Of a stretch of 64,000 nucleotides of DNA, positions 40,413 to 48,714 are shown one piece after another. The stretch comes from Vescimonas coprocola (lineage in GTDB: Bacteria; Bacillota; Clostridia; Oscillospirales; Oscillospiraceae), in assembly GCF_018408575.1 (NCBI RefSeq), contig NZ_AP023418.1, positions 496,001 to 560,000 of the forward strand, written 5' to 3'. Positions within the stretch are counted from its first letter, which is position 1, and each line of letters begins with the position of its first letter. Both the position numbers and the translations under genes were made by a program. The notes below the pieces were generated by a model. That model did no database searches and was not told the origin of the DNA. It saw only the letters and a program-made list of their open reading frames with translations.

Positions 40413-41429
40413 ATGGCCAAGAGCGGGAATCAGAAGGGGAAGCTCCTCTATCTGGCGGAGATCTTTCACCGGGAGACGGACGAGGCGCACGGACTGACAC
40501 TGGCGGAGCTGACGGAGCGTCTGGCGGCTTACGGCGTGCAGGCGGAGCGCAAGACCCTGTACGCCGACATGGAGGAGCTGCGGCGCTGCGGACTGGACAT
40601 CGACAGCTGGAAGGAGGGGCGGGAGTACCGCTACCGGCTGGCGTCACGGGAGTTTGAACTGCCGGAGCTGAAGCTGCTGGTGGATGCGGTGCAGGCCTCC
40701 CGGTTCATCACGGAGAGCAAATCCCGCAGTCTTATTAAAAAGCTGGAGTCGCTGGTCAGCGTCCGCGACGCCCGGCAGCTTCAGCGGCAGGTGCTCATCG
40801 CCGGGCGGGTCAAGACCATGAACGAGAGTATCTACTATAACATCGATAAGCTCCATACTGCCATCGGGGAGGGGAAGCAGATCCGCTTCCAGTACTTTCA
40901 GTGGACGGTGGAGAAGAAGGAAGCGCTGCGCCGGGACGGCGGGTGGTACTGCGTCAGCCCATGGCATCTGCGGTGGGACGACGAGAACTACTACCTCATT
41001 GCCTATGACGCCGAGGCGGACCGGGTGAAGCACTATCGGGTGGACAAGATGAAGCGCATCACCCTGTTGGAGGCGCCCCGGTTGGGGCAGGAGAAGATGG
41101 CCCGGTCCGACCTGGCCGTGTACACACAGCAACTGTTCGGAATGTACGGCGGTCAGCCGGTGCGGGTGACGCTGGAGGGGGAGAACGAGATGGTGGGCGT
41201 GCTCATCGACCGGTTCGGCAAGGAGGTGCCGGTGCTGCCGGTGGACGGGACGCACTTTCAGGCCTTCGTGGATGTGGCGGTGAGTCCCCAGTTCCTGGGC
41301 TGGGTGGCGGGCCTTGGCGGCGGCCTGCGGATCGTTTCACCGGAGCCGGTGGTGCAGAAGATGCAGGCGCTGGTGCAGCGTCTGGCGGAGCAGTACTGTG
41401 CGCCGGATGGGGACAAGACATCTGTATGA
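40413..41429 (+). CDS. WYL-domain transcriptional regulator (YafY/YobV type)
   Basis: 338 residues from ATG 40413 (site GGGCGGGAG). An N-terminal winged helix-turn-helix (GKLLYLAEIFHRETDEAHGLTLAELTERLAAYGVQAERKTLYADMEELRR, seen piecewise over residues 8-58), a linker, then the WYL domain (KQIRFQYFQWTVEKKEALR near 155, WYCVSPWHLRWDDENYYLIAYD near 182-203, KHYRVDKMKRI near 210) and a C-terminal WCX extension. WYL domains sense small ligands or nucleic acids. The only divergent neighbours are the microprotein and DAACS carrier, which may be its targets. Confidence 0.9.
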   Translation: MAKSGNQKGKLLYLAEIFHRETDEAHGLTLAELTERLAAYGVQAERKTLYADMEELRRCGLDIDSWKEGREYRYRLASREFELPELKLLVDAVQASRFITESKSRSLIKKLESLVSVRDARQLQRQVLIAGRVKTMNESIYYNIDKLHTAIGEGKQIRFQYFQWTVEKKEALRRDGGWYCVSPWHLRWDDENYYLIAYDAEADRVKHYRVDKMKRITLLEAPRLGQEKMARSDLAVYTQQLFGMYGGQPVRVTLEGENEMVGVLIDRFGKEVPVLPVDGTHFQAFVDVAVSPQFLGWVAGLGGGLRIVSPEPVVQKMQALVQRLAEQYCAPDGDKTSV

Positions 41430-41462
41430 CGGTTTTCTGACAAAAACAAGTGGAAATTCGCT

Positions 41463-41498
41463 AAAAAGCAGCTCTCGATGTATCGAAGGGCTGCTTTT
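41463..41498 (+). terminator. Terminator after the WYL regulator
   Basis: AAAAAGCAGC and GGCTGCTTTT close a long stem that has an inner TCGAT/ATCGA pair. It lies 33 bases after the stop. Confidence 0.75.
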
Positions 41499-41599
41499 AT
41501 GCAGTATATACAGAAAAAAGCGGCGGCGTGCCAATTTGATTGACGGGAGTGACAGCGAAATACACAAAATATATTACGCAAAATGTACGTATAGCAATA

Positions 41600-41628
41600 T
41601 TGACAATACGTTAAGAACTTGTTACACT
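41600..41628 (+). promoter_or_regulatory. Promoter of the M14 peptidase gene with a long structured leader
   Basis: TTGACA at 41600-41605 and TACACT at 41623-41628 with a 17-base spacer. The transcript would carry a leader of about 170 bases (41636-41807). The leader is GC-rich and stem-prone (for example GTCCGCC...GGCGGAC near 41649-41669) and does not match any riboswitch I can recognise. The rest of the 41430-41807 gap has no gene. Confidence 0.65.
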
Positions 41629-41807
41629 CAAGCTAACGGACGGAAAGGTCCGCCGGCAGAGGGCGGACAGGCATCCTGACGGTGGCAGTTGGCGGAAGGA
41701 GGCGCACAAGCCCACTGACGAAGGGCCGGACCGTTTGAAAAGCGTAGGACACAAGCAGAGACTCAAGACCCGAAGTAACACAATATGAGAAGAATGAGGA
41801 GGCAACT

Positions 41808-44800
41808 ATGCAACACAGAAGACCCCGCCTGATGGTGAAGATCCTCGCGTTTGTTCTGGCAGTTTCCCTCGTATTCCCTGTGTCTGCCTTCGCCAGCGTA
41901 GCTGATCTGGCGGATGACACCCGTGCTCCAGGCAAATCTCTGGCAAATACCTACCCCAACCTGCCGGTAGACTGGCAGGTATCTCTGGCTGAGGACACCA
42001 AGGACGTCACCGTAAAGGTTCCCGTATCCCTGACCGCTGACGAGCTGACCGCCGCCATCGAGGCACAGTCCATCAGCTTCTCTCTGGTACGTGACGGCGA
42101 GCGTCAGTACCTGAACCCCGAGAAGTTCCCCAACCCCTGGGAGGGCGGCACGCTGGATCAGTGGGTCACCCAGAACACCCAGAAGACCGTCCAGATGTTT
42201 GACATCAAGGAGATGGTCGTCGAGACCGACAACGACGGTAAGGTGTATCTGAAGGTCCTGATGGACATCAACTGCTACTTCTACAATGCCCGTGTCAATG
42301 ACGGTGTCGGAGATGTGGACTACAGCGCTCCCCACAACAACGGCGGTGCGTATCTGGACGTCTGCGGCTACTTCAACTTCAACGCCATCGTGGCGGAGAA
42401 GACCGTGGGCAGCGTGGCTACGAAGGTCGTTCCCTATGACACCTTCCGCACCATCTATGAGCTGTACGACGATGTGGATGCTCTGGCCAACGCCGAGACC
42501 GATCTGTACGTCTCCCGTGAGTCCATGGGCCGTTCCACCACCGACGGCTACGACATCCCCTACGTGATCATTGCCGACCAGAAGGCGTCCGTGGACCGCT
42601 GGCTGGAGTACACCGAACTGGTGGAGCAGGACCCCGATCTGGTCTTGGCTCAGCTGAAGGAAGGCAAGTGGGATGACCTGCGTGTCCCCATGTTCGCCTC
42701 CAACGTCCACTCCAACGAGAATGCCGCCGTCAACGGTATTCTGGAGTTCGGCCATATGCTGCTGGAGAACGAGACCGTTGACGTCAAGACCCTGACGGGC
42801 TTCACGGAGGCCGGTAAGGCGCTTCTGGCCGAGGAAATGGCAAGAAACAATGCCAAGACTCCCGACCTCATCAAGGATTACGCCTCCTATCTGGGCTACA
42901 TCCGCGGCGAGAACGGCTACAACCACTGGACCACCAGCGGTTCCTCCAAGGGCCTGTACTCCGGCCAGCTGGATCTGGAGAAGTACTACAACGTTGAGAG
43001 CGAAACCGTGAATATTAAGGAACTGCTGACCGACGTGTTCGTCGTCATCGTTCCTGAGCAGAACGTGGAGGGTTATGAGCACATGACCCGTACCACCGGT
43101 CAGGGCTATGACCCCAACCGTGACGAGGCCAACCAGACCCTGTTCGAGGATGCCAACGCTATGGCTCTGGTGAACAAGTTCAATCCCATGGTCTTTACCG
43201 AGATCCATGGCCGTGTGGACGCCGTCCTCATTGAGCCCTGCACGCCTCCCCACGAGCCCAACTACGAGTATGACCTGATCGCTGAGCAGTTCATTAAGCT
43301 GGGCGAGGCCGTCGGTGTCGGCGCCATCGCCAACAACCCCGATCACAACAGCTTCGAGATGCCTTTCCGGGATTTCCTGAGAGGCAACGAGACCTCCCCT
43401 ACCGGCAAGGAGTGGACCCAGCCTTGGGATGATATGACCACTGCCTACGGTTCTCAGTATCCCGTGCTGATCGGCACCGCCGGCATCACTTGGGAGCTGC
43501 CCGTGTACAGCGATATCAGCGCCGAGTACATGGTTCCCTACGGCCTGATGACCCAGGCTATGTTCATCCGTGACAACAAGATCTCCATGCTGGAGAATCA
43601 GGCCAAGCTGTTCTCCCGTGGCGTGAACAACACCAACTCCAACGCCGATGTGGCTCCCTGGTACGTGAACCAGTACGACGAGACCGGCGCTCAGGCTGAG
43701 CTGATGCGTCCCGTGTACGACGGCGAGGGCCAGAACGGCAACTTCTATCCCGAGTGCTACATCATCCCTCTGGATCGTGACAACCAGAAGAACCTCTTCG
43801 ACGCCGCTGCGGAGCTGAAGTATCTGACCCGCAACGATGTCAAGGTCAACGTGGCCACCGAGTCCTTCGTCTATGACGGCGTGACCTATCCCGAGGGCAC
43901 CACGGTCATCTCCATGTATCAGGCCAAGCGTTCTCTGGCTAACAGCCAGCTGTACGACGGCACCTTCATCAGCGTGTGGTCCGGCCTGTACTCCGAGAGC
44001 TTTGCCCAGCGCAGCCATGCCCGTGGCTATGACCGTATCATCGTGGCTGAGCCCGCCGCCTATGAGACCATCATGCAGTCCTGCCAGGCTACCATCGACT
44101 ATGAGGGCACTCTGGCCGCTCTGGCTGAGTGCACCGCCGACTTCGACGGCGTTGAGAATGCCGATGTCATCATCGACAACGTCTCCAACGATTCCGCCAA
44201 TGCCGTCAACGCTCTGCTGAACGCCGGCAAGACCGTGGCCATGATCACCGAGGGCGAGGAGAAGGGCAACTTCCTGTGCTCCTATGAGGACTTCCTGACC
44301 ATCGCCGATGAGTATGTCGTGACCGCCACCGGCGTGTACGGCGCCAACTACAAGGCCGCCGTCATCGACAACCCCACCGTGTATCTGCCCGGTAAGCCCG
44401 CCAACAACACCAGCGGCTACGTGGAGACCACTCTGCGCTCCGGCTCTTACAACTATCGTTTCGACTGGCTGGCTCTGACCAATATGGGCTTCACCGTCAC
44501 CGACGACCTCTCCGCTGCCAACGTCATCGTGGGTTCCCGTGCTCTGAATGATGAGGCTCTGGGCGCTGTCAAGGCCGGTACTCCCTACATGGGCTATACC
44601 TCCACCGCCGTTAGCAGGGTCGGGGAGCTGGTGGATCTGGAGCTCTCCTCCTGCGAGATGGGTACCGACTTCCTGGGCCGCGTGGTGTATCCCAACAACA
44701 CTCTCATCAACGCCACCTACATCAACGAGGGTGACGACGTGATGTACGAGTATGGTACCTATTGGTTCTCCGAGATTCCCGACGGCGCTACCGTTCTGGT

Positions 44801-45242
44801 GCAGAACGCCGGGAAGGATCCCCTGCAGGGCTGCATCTGCCTGACCGACGACGGTCTGGTGAAGCAGTTCGAGACCTACAACAACGGTGTGGTGGGCTTC
44901 GAGTATCAGTCCGGCAACATGGACATCGCTCTGTTTGCCAATGTACTGAACCACAAGATCCATCAGACGGATGAATTCACCTTCATCAGCAACTTCATCT
45001 TCTCTCGCAGCCTGAGCGCCGTCGCTTACGAGGGTGTTCAGCAGCCTGAGAATCCTGAGCCCGGCAACCCCGACCCCAAGCCCGATCCTAAGCCCGGTGA
45101 TTCCGGTACCACCGATCCCAAGCCCACTACGCCTCCCGAAACCGGCGACACCAGCAATGTGATGCTGTGGGTGGCTGTGGCCGTTATCAGCTGCGGTATG
45201 ATCCCCGCCGCTGTGGTGGTCCTGAAGCGTAAGGCTCGCTGA
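41808..45242 (+). CDS. Secreted, wall-anchored M14 family metallopeptidase
   Basis: 1144 residues. A signal peptide (KILAFVLAVSLVFPVSAFA, cut near 30), a long N-terminal region, then a zinc carboxypeptidase-like domain: candidate zinc ligands His301 and Glu304 in ASNVHSNENAAVNG, and His467 in FTEIHGRVDAV, with a conserved-looking IEPCTPPHEPNYEYD after it. A second globular part (about 690-1060) follows. The C-terminus has a Pro/Asp/Lys spacer, the sorting signal PPETGD, a hydrophobic helix and KRKAR. It would be attached to the wall by a sortase and trim extracellular peptides. Codon use (many CGT, GGT, GCT) differs from neighbours and suggests high expression. No sortase gene is nearby. Confidence 0.87.
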   Translation: MQHRRPRLMVKILAFVLAVSLVFPVSAFASVADLADDTRAPGKSLANTYPNLPVDWQVSLAEDTKDVTVKVPVSLTADELTAAIEAQSISFSLVRDGERQYLNPEKFPNPWEGGTLDQWVTQNTQKTVQMFDIKEMVVETDNDGKVYLKVLMDINCYFYNARVNDGVGDVDYSAPHNNGGAYLDVCGYFNFNAIVAEKTVGSVATKVVPYDTFRTIYELYDDVDALANAETDLYVSRESMGRSTTDGYDIPYVIIADQKASVDRWLEYTELVEQDPDLVLAQLKEGKWDDLRVPMFASNVHSNENAAVNGILEFGHMLLENETVDVKTLTGFTEAGKALLAEEMARNNAKTPDLIKDYASYLGYIRGENGYNHWTTSGSSKGLYSGQLDLEKYYNVESETVNIKELLTDVFVVIVPEQNVEGYEHMTRTTGQGYDPNRDEANQTLFEDANAMALVNKFNPMVFTEIHGRVDAVLIEPCTPPHEPNYEYDLIAEQFIKLGEAVGVGAIANNPDHNSFEMPFRDFLRGNETSPTGKEWTQPWDDMTTAYGSQYPVLIGTAGITWELPVYSDISAEYMVPYGLMTQAMFIRDNKISMLENQAKLFSRGVNNTNSNADVAPWYVNQYDETGAQAELMRPVYDGEGQNGNFYPECYIIPLDRDNQKNLFDAAAELKYLTRNDVKVNVATESFVYDGVTYPEGTTVISMYQAKRSLANSQLYDGTFISVWSGLYSESFAQRSHARGYDRIIVAEPAAYETIMQSCQATIDYEGTLAALAECTADFDGVENADVIIDNVSNDSANAVNALLNAGKTVAMITEGEEKGNFLCSYEDFLTIADEYVVTATGVYGANYKAAVIDNPTVYLPGKPANNTSGYVETTLRSGSYNYRFDWLALTNMGFTVTDDLSAANVIVGSRALNDEALGAVKAGTPYMGYTSTAVSRVGELVDLELSSCEMGTDFLGRVVYPNNTLINATYINEGDDVMYEYGTYWFSEIPDGATVLVQNAGKDPLQGCICLTDDGLVKQFETYNNGVVGFEYQSGNMDIALFANVLNHKIHQTDEFTFISNFIFSRSLSAVAYEGVQQPENPEPGNPDPKPDPKPGDSGTTDPKPTTPPETGDTSNVMLWVAVAVISCGMIPAAVVVLKRKAR

Positions 45243-45307
45243 AGCACTCGCTGTGAGAGGTCTGCGTGACCGTCACATGAGAGGATAAGCACCAACTGCA
45301 AAAGCGT

Positions 45308-45345
45308 GCCCGCCGCAGGCTTCGGCCTGCGGCGGGCATTTTTCT
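45308..45345 (+). terminator. Terminator after the M14 peptidase gene
   Basis: TGCCCGCCGCAGGC, loop TTCG, GCCTGCGGCGGGCA and T5: a 14-bp stem with a UUCG tetraloop. Confidence 0.92.
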
Positions 45346-45373
45346 GGGCAAATGGTGCTTTTATCGGGATGCG

Positions 45374-45420
45374 TTCCCGGAGGTGCAGTATCGATGGAGG
45401 TACAGTACTTCCCGGAGGTG
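45374..45420. repeat. Short degenerate repeats in the 45.35-45.59 kb gap
   Basis: GGAGGT occurs at 45379, 45396 and 45414, with TTCCCGGAGGTG at 45374 and 45409 and GGAGGT-R-CAGTA twice. A second set, GCGCTGTTTG-(C/T)GGGG, occurs near 45490, 45534 and 45552. No gene is seen in the gap. Confidence 0.55.
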
Positions 45421-45462
45421 TGGCGTTCCCCACGGGGGAAGTGACAGGAAGATATTGCGGAG

Positions 45463-45498
45463 AAACAGCGCCCCGGCCATGCGGCCGGGGCGCTGTTT
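45463..45498. terminator. Terminator of the DUF1893 transcript
   Basis: AAACAGCGCCCCGGCC, loop ATGC, GGCCGGGGCGCTGTTT: a perfect 16-bp stem usable in both directions, about 100 bases downstream of the DUF1893 stop on the minus strand. Confidence 0.8.
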
Positions 45499-45593
45499 GT
45501 GGGGGTAAGATGCCTGCACCATTTGCAAGGTTTGCGCTGTTTGCGGGGCTTGCGCTGTTTGTGGGGCGGGCATGGGCTGGGGCAGCGGGGGGA

Positions 45594-46019
45594 TCAGCGG
45601 CCGGACATGGCCCTCAGCTCCTGCACCTTTTGCCGGATGGCCGCCAGTGCCTGCTGGGGGTCGGCGGCATTGGCGGTGGCCTCCTCCATGGGGCAGAGGC
45701 CCGTGCCGGTTCGATTCAGGATGGACTCCGCCACCTCATCGCAGGTATAGGGAACACCGTATTGGGTGAGGATGGCCGTGGCCCGGCGGCTCATCACCGG
45801 GGCATAGACCATCGCCGGGTGCAGCAGGGTATAGAGCCATGCGGCTCCGGCACCTACCACCCGATCGGCCACGCTCCAGCCGGAAAGGCCCTCCTCCAGC
45901 CAGCTAAGAAGGGGCGCTACCCCCCGAAGCTGGGTGGTGCGGACCTCCTCGTCCCGGCACAGGGCGCAGGTGCAGTCAATGGTTGTCAGGGCCTCCTTGG
46001 CCCGTTCCAGATCAGTCAT
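45594..46019 (-). CDS. DUF1893 domain protein
   Basis: 141 residues from ATG 46019 (site GGAGG). Conserved family blocks are visible: RGVAPLLSWLEEG near 32, WSVADRVVGAGAAWLYTLLHPAMVYAPVMSRRATAILTQYGVPYTCDEV in pieces over 49-97, and the terminal signature ILNRTGTGLCPMEEA near 100-114. The deaminase-like DUF1893 fold has no confirmed activity. The N-terminal CTCALCRD is cysteine-rich and may bind metal. It starts 34 bases after the frameshifted small membrane gene and probably shares its transcript. Confidence 0.85.
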   Translation of the reverse strand: MTDLERAKEALTTIDCTCALCRDEEVRTTQLRGVAPLLSWLEEGLSGWSVADRVVGAGAAWLYTLLHPAMVYAPVMSRRATAILTQYGVPYTCDEVAESILNRTGTGLCPMEEATANAADPQQALAAIRQKVQELRAMSGR

Positions 46020-46052
46020 GGTGCAGAACCTCCATTGCTATAATTCGTGAAA

Positions 46053-46302
46053 TCAGATGCGGAGACGGAAGGTGCGGGGAGCCAACCGGTAAACCAGCAG
46101 CAGGGACACAGCGTAGTATTTGTCCTGGTGGGAGGAGATCACGTCGTTGTTGGAGAGCCCCCCCGATGAGGGTCAGGAAAACCAGAAGGTGGAAGAAGCT
46201 GCCCGTAGGGAGGGTCAGGTGCAGCTTGTGACCGGCCAGCGTCAGGGGCAGCAGGAACATCAGACCGAAGTACAGCTTCAGATCGTTTACCAGAAGCTTC
46301 AT
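46053..46302 (-). pseudogene. Small membrane protein with a +1 frameshift in a G7 tract
   Basis: From ATG 46302 the frame runs MKLLVNDLKLYFGLMFLLPL and on to LVFLTLIGG at codon 48, then hits a G7 tract (C7 at 46158-46164 on the plus strand). Removing one G restores a smooth second half, LSNNDVISSHQDKYYAVSLL to RLAPRTFRLRI, and a stop at 46053, giving 82 residues with two membrane segments. In the unshifted frame the tail is proline-rich and overruns the start of DUF1893. This may be a sequencing error, a dead gene, or a phase-variable tract. No family is recognised. Confidence 0.65.
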
Positions 46303-46333
46303 GGTTCCCTCTCATGTGAGAGTGCATATATGG

Positions 46334-46363
46334 ATGCTATCACACGCATGAGGCACCTGTCAA
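46334..46363 (-). promoter_or_regulatory. Minus-strand promoter for the small membrane/DUF1893 unit
   Basis: On the minus strand TTGACA (46358-46363) and TAGCAT (46334-46339) have an 18-base spacer. It is back to back with the comEC promoter, whose -35 box begins ten bases to the right. Confidence 0.5.
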
Positions 46364-46372
46364 GGAAAGGCC

Positions 46373-46401
46373 TTGCCGGGGGCGGTGAGGTTTGCTATAA
46401 T
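46373..46401 (+). promoter_or_regulatory. comEC promoter
   Basis: TTGCCG at 46373-46378 and an exact TATAAT at 46396-46401 with a 17-base spacer, 32 bases before the comEC start. Confidence 0.7.
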
Positions 46402-46432
46402 AAGACGAAAAGCAGCAGGGAGGGGGGAGAGG

Positions 46433-48712
46433 ATGCGGACCTTAGCCACCATAGCGCTGTCCTTTGCGGCGGGCGTTTTTGCCGCCGTGCTGCTGGGCGT
46501 GGGCGTCTGGCAGCTGTGGGCGGCAGGGGCCTGCCTGCTGGTGGGACTGGTGCTGCTGGGGCTGAAGCGGACGATGCCCGCCCGGCTGCGACTGCGGGGG
46601 ATGCTGATCCTCTTTGCCCTGTGCGGGGCGCTGGTGTACACGGCGCTGTTTCAGGCACTGGTACAGGCTCCGGTGACAGCCCGCTGCGGGCAGATGGGGG
46701 AGTTCTCCGGCACGGTGCTCTCCCGCCCGGTGGAGACGGAGTGGGGCGTCCGTGTCACCATCCGCCTCTCCGGCTCGGCGGCCAAGGCGGAGGTCTACGC
46801 CGATGCGGAATATGCCGGTTTAGAGCCGGGGCAGCAGATCTCCGGCATGGCCCAATGGCAGGACGCCGCCCGCATCCGGGAAAACGATGTGACGGCCTTC
46901 GCCTCACGGGGCGTGTTCGCTCTGCTGTATGCCCGTGGACCGCTGACGGCGGAGGAGGGCAGCGCCGGAAGCATCCGGTGGCTGCCCCAGCGGGCGGTAT
47001 ATGCCCTGCGGGAGAAGATCGCCGCCATATGGCCCGACGGCGACACGGCGGCCTTCGTCACGGCGGAGCTGACCGGCGATCGCAGCGGTATGACGGAGGA
47101 GGACGCTGCCGTCATGACGCAGGCGGGGGTGGCCCATCTGTTCGCCGTATCGGGGCTGCACTGCGCCTTTCTGGTGTCCCTGCTGGGGCTGCTGCTCCCC
47201 GTCCGGCGGCGGGCGCTGGGGGCGGGGCTCTCTATGGCGGTGCTGCTGTTTTATATGGTGATGGTGGGTCTGACACCCTCGGTGGTCCGGGCCTGCATCA
47301 TGCAGATATTCCTGCTGGCGGCTCCGCTGCTGCGCCGGGAGAGCGACGGGCTTACCAGCCTGTCGGCGGCGCTGCTGGTGATCCTGCTGGCCGATCCCTT
47401 CGCTGCAGCGGGGGTGAGCCTGCAGCTGAGCTTTGCCGCCACGCTGGGGCTGGTGTGCTTCTCCCAAAGGCTGAGCGGCTTTTTCAAGGGGCTGTACCGG
47501 GGGAAGAAGCGGCCGGTGCGGGCGGTGGTGTCCTTCGTGGCCGCCAATCTCTCCGCTTCGCTGGCGGCCATGGTGTTCACCATCCCGCTGACGGCCTGTT
47601 ACTTCAACACATTTTCCCTCATAGCGCCGCTGAGCAACCTGCTCATCGTTCCGGCGGCGGGATGGAGCTTCATGCTGGCCTTCGTGGCGACGCTGGCGGG
47701 CTTTCTCTGGCTTCCGGCGGCACGGGTGCTGGGTTGGGGCGTGTGGGCGCTGGTGCGGTATGTCCTGTGGATGGCATCGGCTCTGACCCGTCTGCCGGGC
47801 CATGCGCTGTATTTTTCCAACCGTTATCTCAAATACTGGCTGGTGTACGCCTACGCCCTCTTCACCGCCTGCGCCATCACCGGGGAGCGGCGGCGGAAAT
47901 ACGCCGTGGCGGCAGCGCTGGCGGCCATGACCCTGCTGCTGACGGTGGGACTCAATGTCCGGCTCAGCCGCTGCGGAGAGATGAACGCCATGGCGGTGAA
48001 TGTGGGGCAGGGACAGTGTACCCTGCTGTATGCCGGGGATCAGGCGGTGGTGGTGGACTGCGGCTCCAGCAACAGCTATGTGGATGCCGGGAGCCGTGCA
48101 GCGGATCAGCTGGAGAGCATGGGCATCCACAGGCTGCGGGCCGTGGCGGTGACCCACTATCACGCCGACCACACCAACGGCCTGTATCAGCTGCTGGCCC
48201 GGTTGGAGGTGCAGACCCTGTATCTGCCGGATATCGAGGACGAATACGGTGTGAGGGAGCGGCTGCTGCGGCTGGCGGAGAAGAACGGCATCGAGGTGGT
48301 GTATGTCCGCCGGACGGTGGAGTGTCCGCTGGGCGGGGCGGTGCTGAGCCTCTATCCCCCGGTGGGGGAGGGCGACCTCAATGAGCAGGGGCTGACGGCC
48401 CTGTGCAGCGCCGGGGATTTTGACGTGCTCATCACCGGCGACATGGCGGGCAGCACGGAGCGCAAGCTGGTGGGGCAGTACGATCTGCCGGATATCGAGG
48501 TGCTGATGGTGGGCCACCACGGCTCCCGATACAGCTCCTCGCAGGAGCTTTTGCAGGTCGTGCGGCCGGAGACGGCCATCATCAGCGTGGGCGACAACAG
48601 CTACGGCCACCCCACGCAGGAGGCCATGGACCGGCTGAGCCAGGCGGGAGCGGAGATCTACCGCACCGACCGGCAGGGAAATATTTTAGTGACCGTACAC
48701 GGAGGAGACTGA
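46433..48712 (+). CDS. comEC: DNA internalisation-related competence protein ComEC/Rec2
   Basis: 759 residues from ATG 46433 (site GGAGAGG). An N-terminal OB-like region (FSGTVLSRPVETEWGVRV), the multi-helix Competence domain (LFAVSGLHCAFLVSLLGL near 237, LTPSVVRACIMQIFLLAAPLLRR near 281), and a C-terminal metallo-beta-lactamase domain (MAVNVGQGQCTLLY near 522, VTHYHADHTNGLYQLL near 574, LITGDMAGSTE near 668, VGHHGSRYSSS near 693). It forms the inner-membrane channel for single-stranded DNA uptake. Its MBL domain retains the HxHxDH motif, so it may degrade the complementary strand. No comEA is adjacent. Confidence 0.94.
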   Translation: MRTLATIALSFAAGVFAAVLLGVGVWQLWAAGACLLVGLVLLGLKRTMPARLRLRGMLILFALCGALVYTALFQALVQAPVTARCGQMGEFSGTVLSRPVETEWGVRVTIRLSGSAAKAEVYADAEYAGLEPGQQISGMAQWQDAARIRENDVTAFASRGVFALLYARGPLTAEEGSAGSIRWLPQRAVYALREKIAAIWPDGDTAAFVTAELTGDRSGMTEEDAAVMTQAGVAHLFAVSGLHCAFLVSLLGLLLPVRRRALGAGLSMAVLLFYMVMVGLTPSVVRACIMQIFLLAAPLLRRESDGLTSLSAALLVILLADPFAAAGVSLQLSFAATLGLVCFSQRLSGFFKGLYRGKKRPVRAVVSFVAANLSASLAAMVFTIPLTACYFNTFSLIAPLSNLLIVPAAGWSFMLAFVATLAGFLWLPAARVLGWGVWALVRYVLWMASALTRLPGHALYFSNRYLKYWLVYAYALFTACAITGERRRKYAVAAALAAMTLLLTVGLNVRLSRCGEMNAMAVNVGQGQCTLLYAGDQAVVVDCGSSNSYVDAGSRAADQLESMGIHRLRAVAVTHYHADHTNGLYQLLARLEVQTLYLPDIEDEYGVRERLLRLAEKNGIEVVYVRRTVECPLGGAVLSLYPPVGEGDLNEQGLTALCSAGDFDVLITGDMAGSTERKLVGQYDLPDIEVLMVGHHGSRYSSSQELLQVVRPETAIISVGDNSYGHPTQEAMDRLSQAGAEIYRTDRQGNILVTVHGGD

Positions 48713-48714
48713 CC

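Noticed and set aside
41636-41807. Riboswitch in the M14 peptidase leader
   Set aside because: I compared it by eye with c-di-GMP, cobalamin, TPP and glycine consensus cores and found no match; kept only as an unidentified leader.
41763-44963. 1066-codon minus-strand frame opposite the M14 peptidase
   Set aside because: Caused by the strong codon bias of the peptidase gene; the translation is Val/Gly/His-rich without domains.
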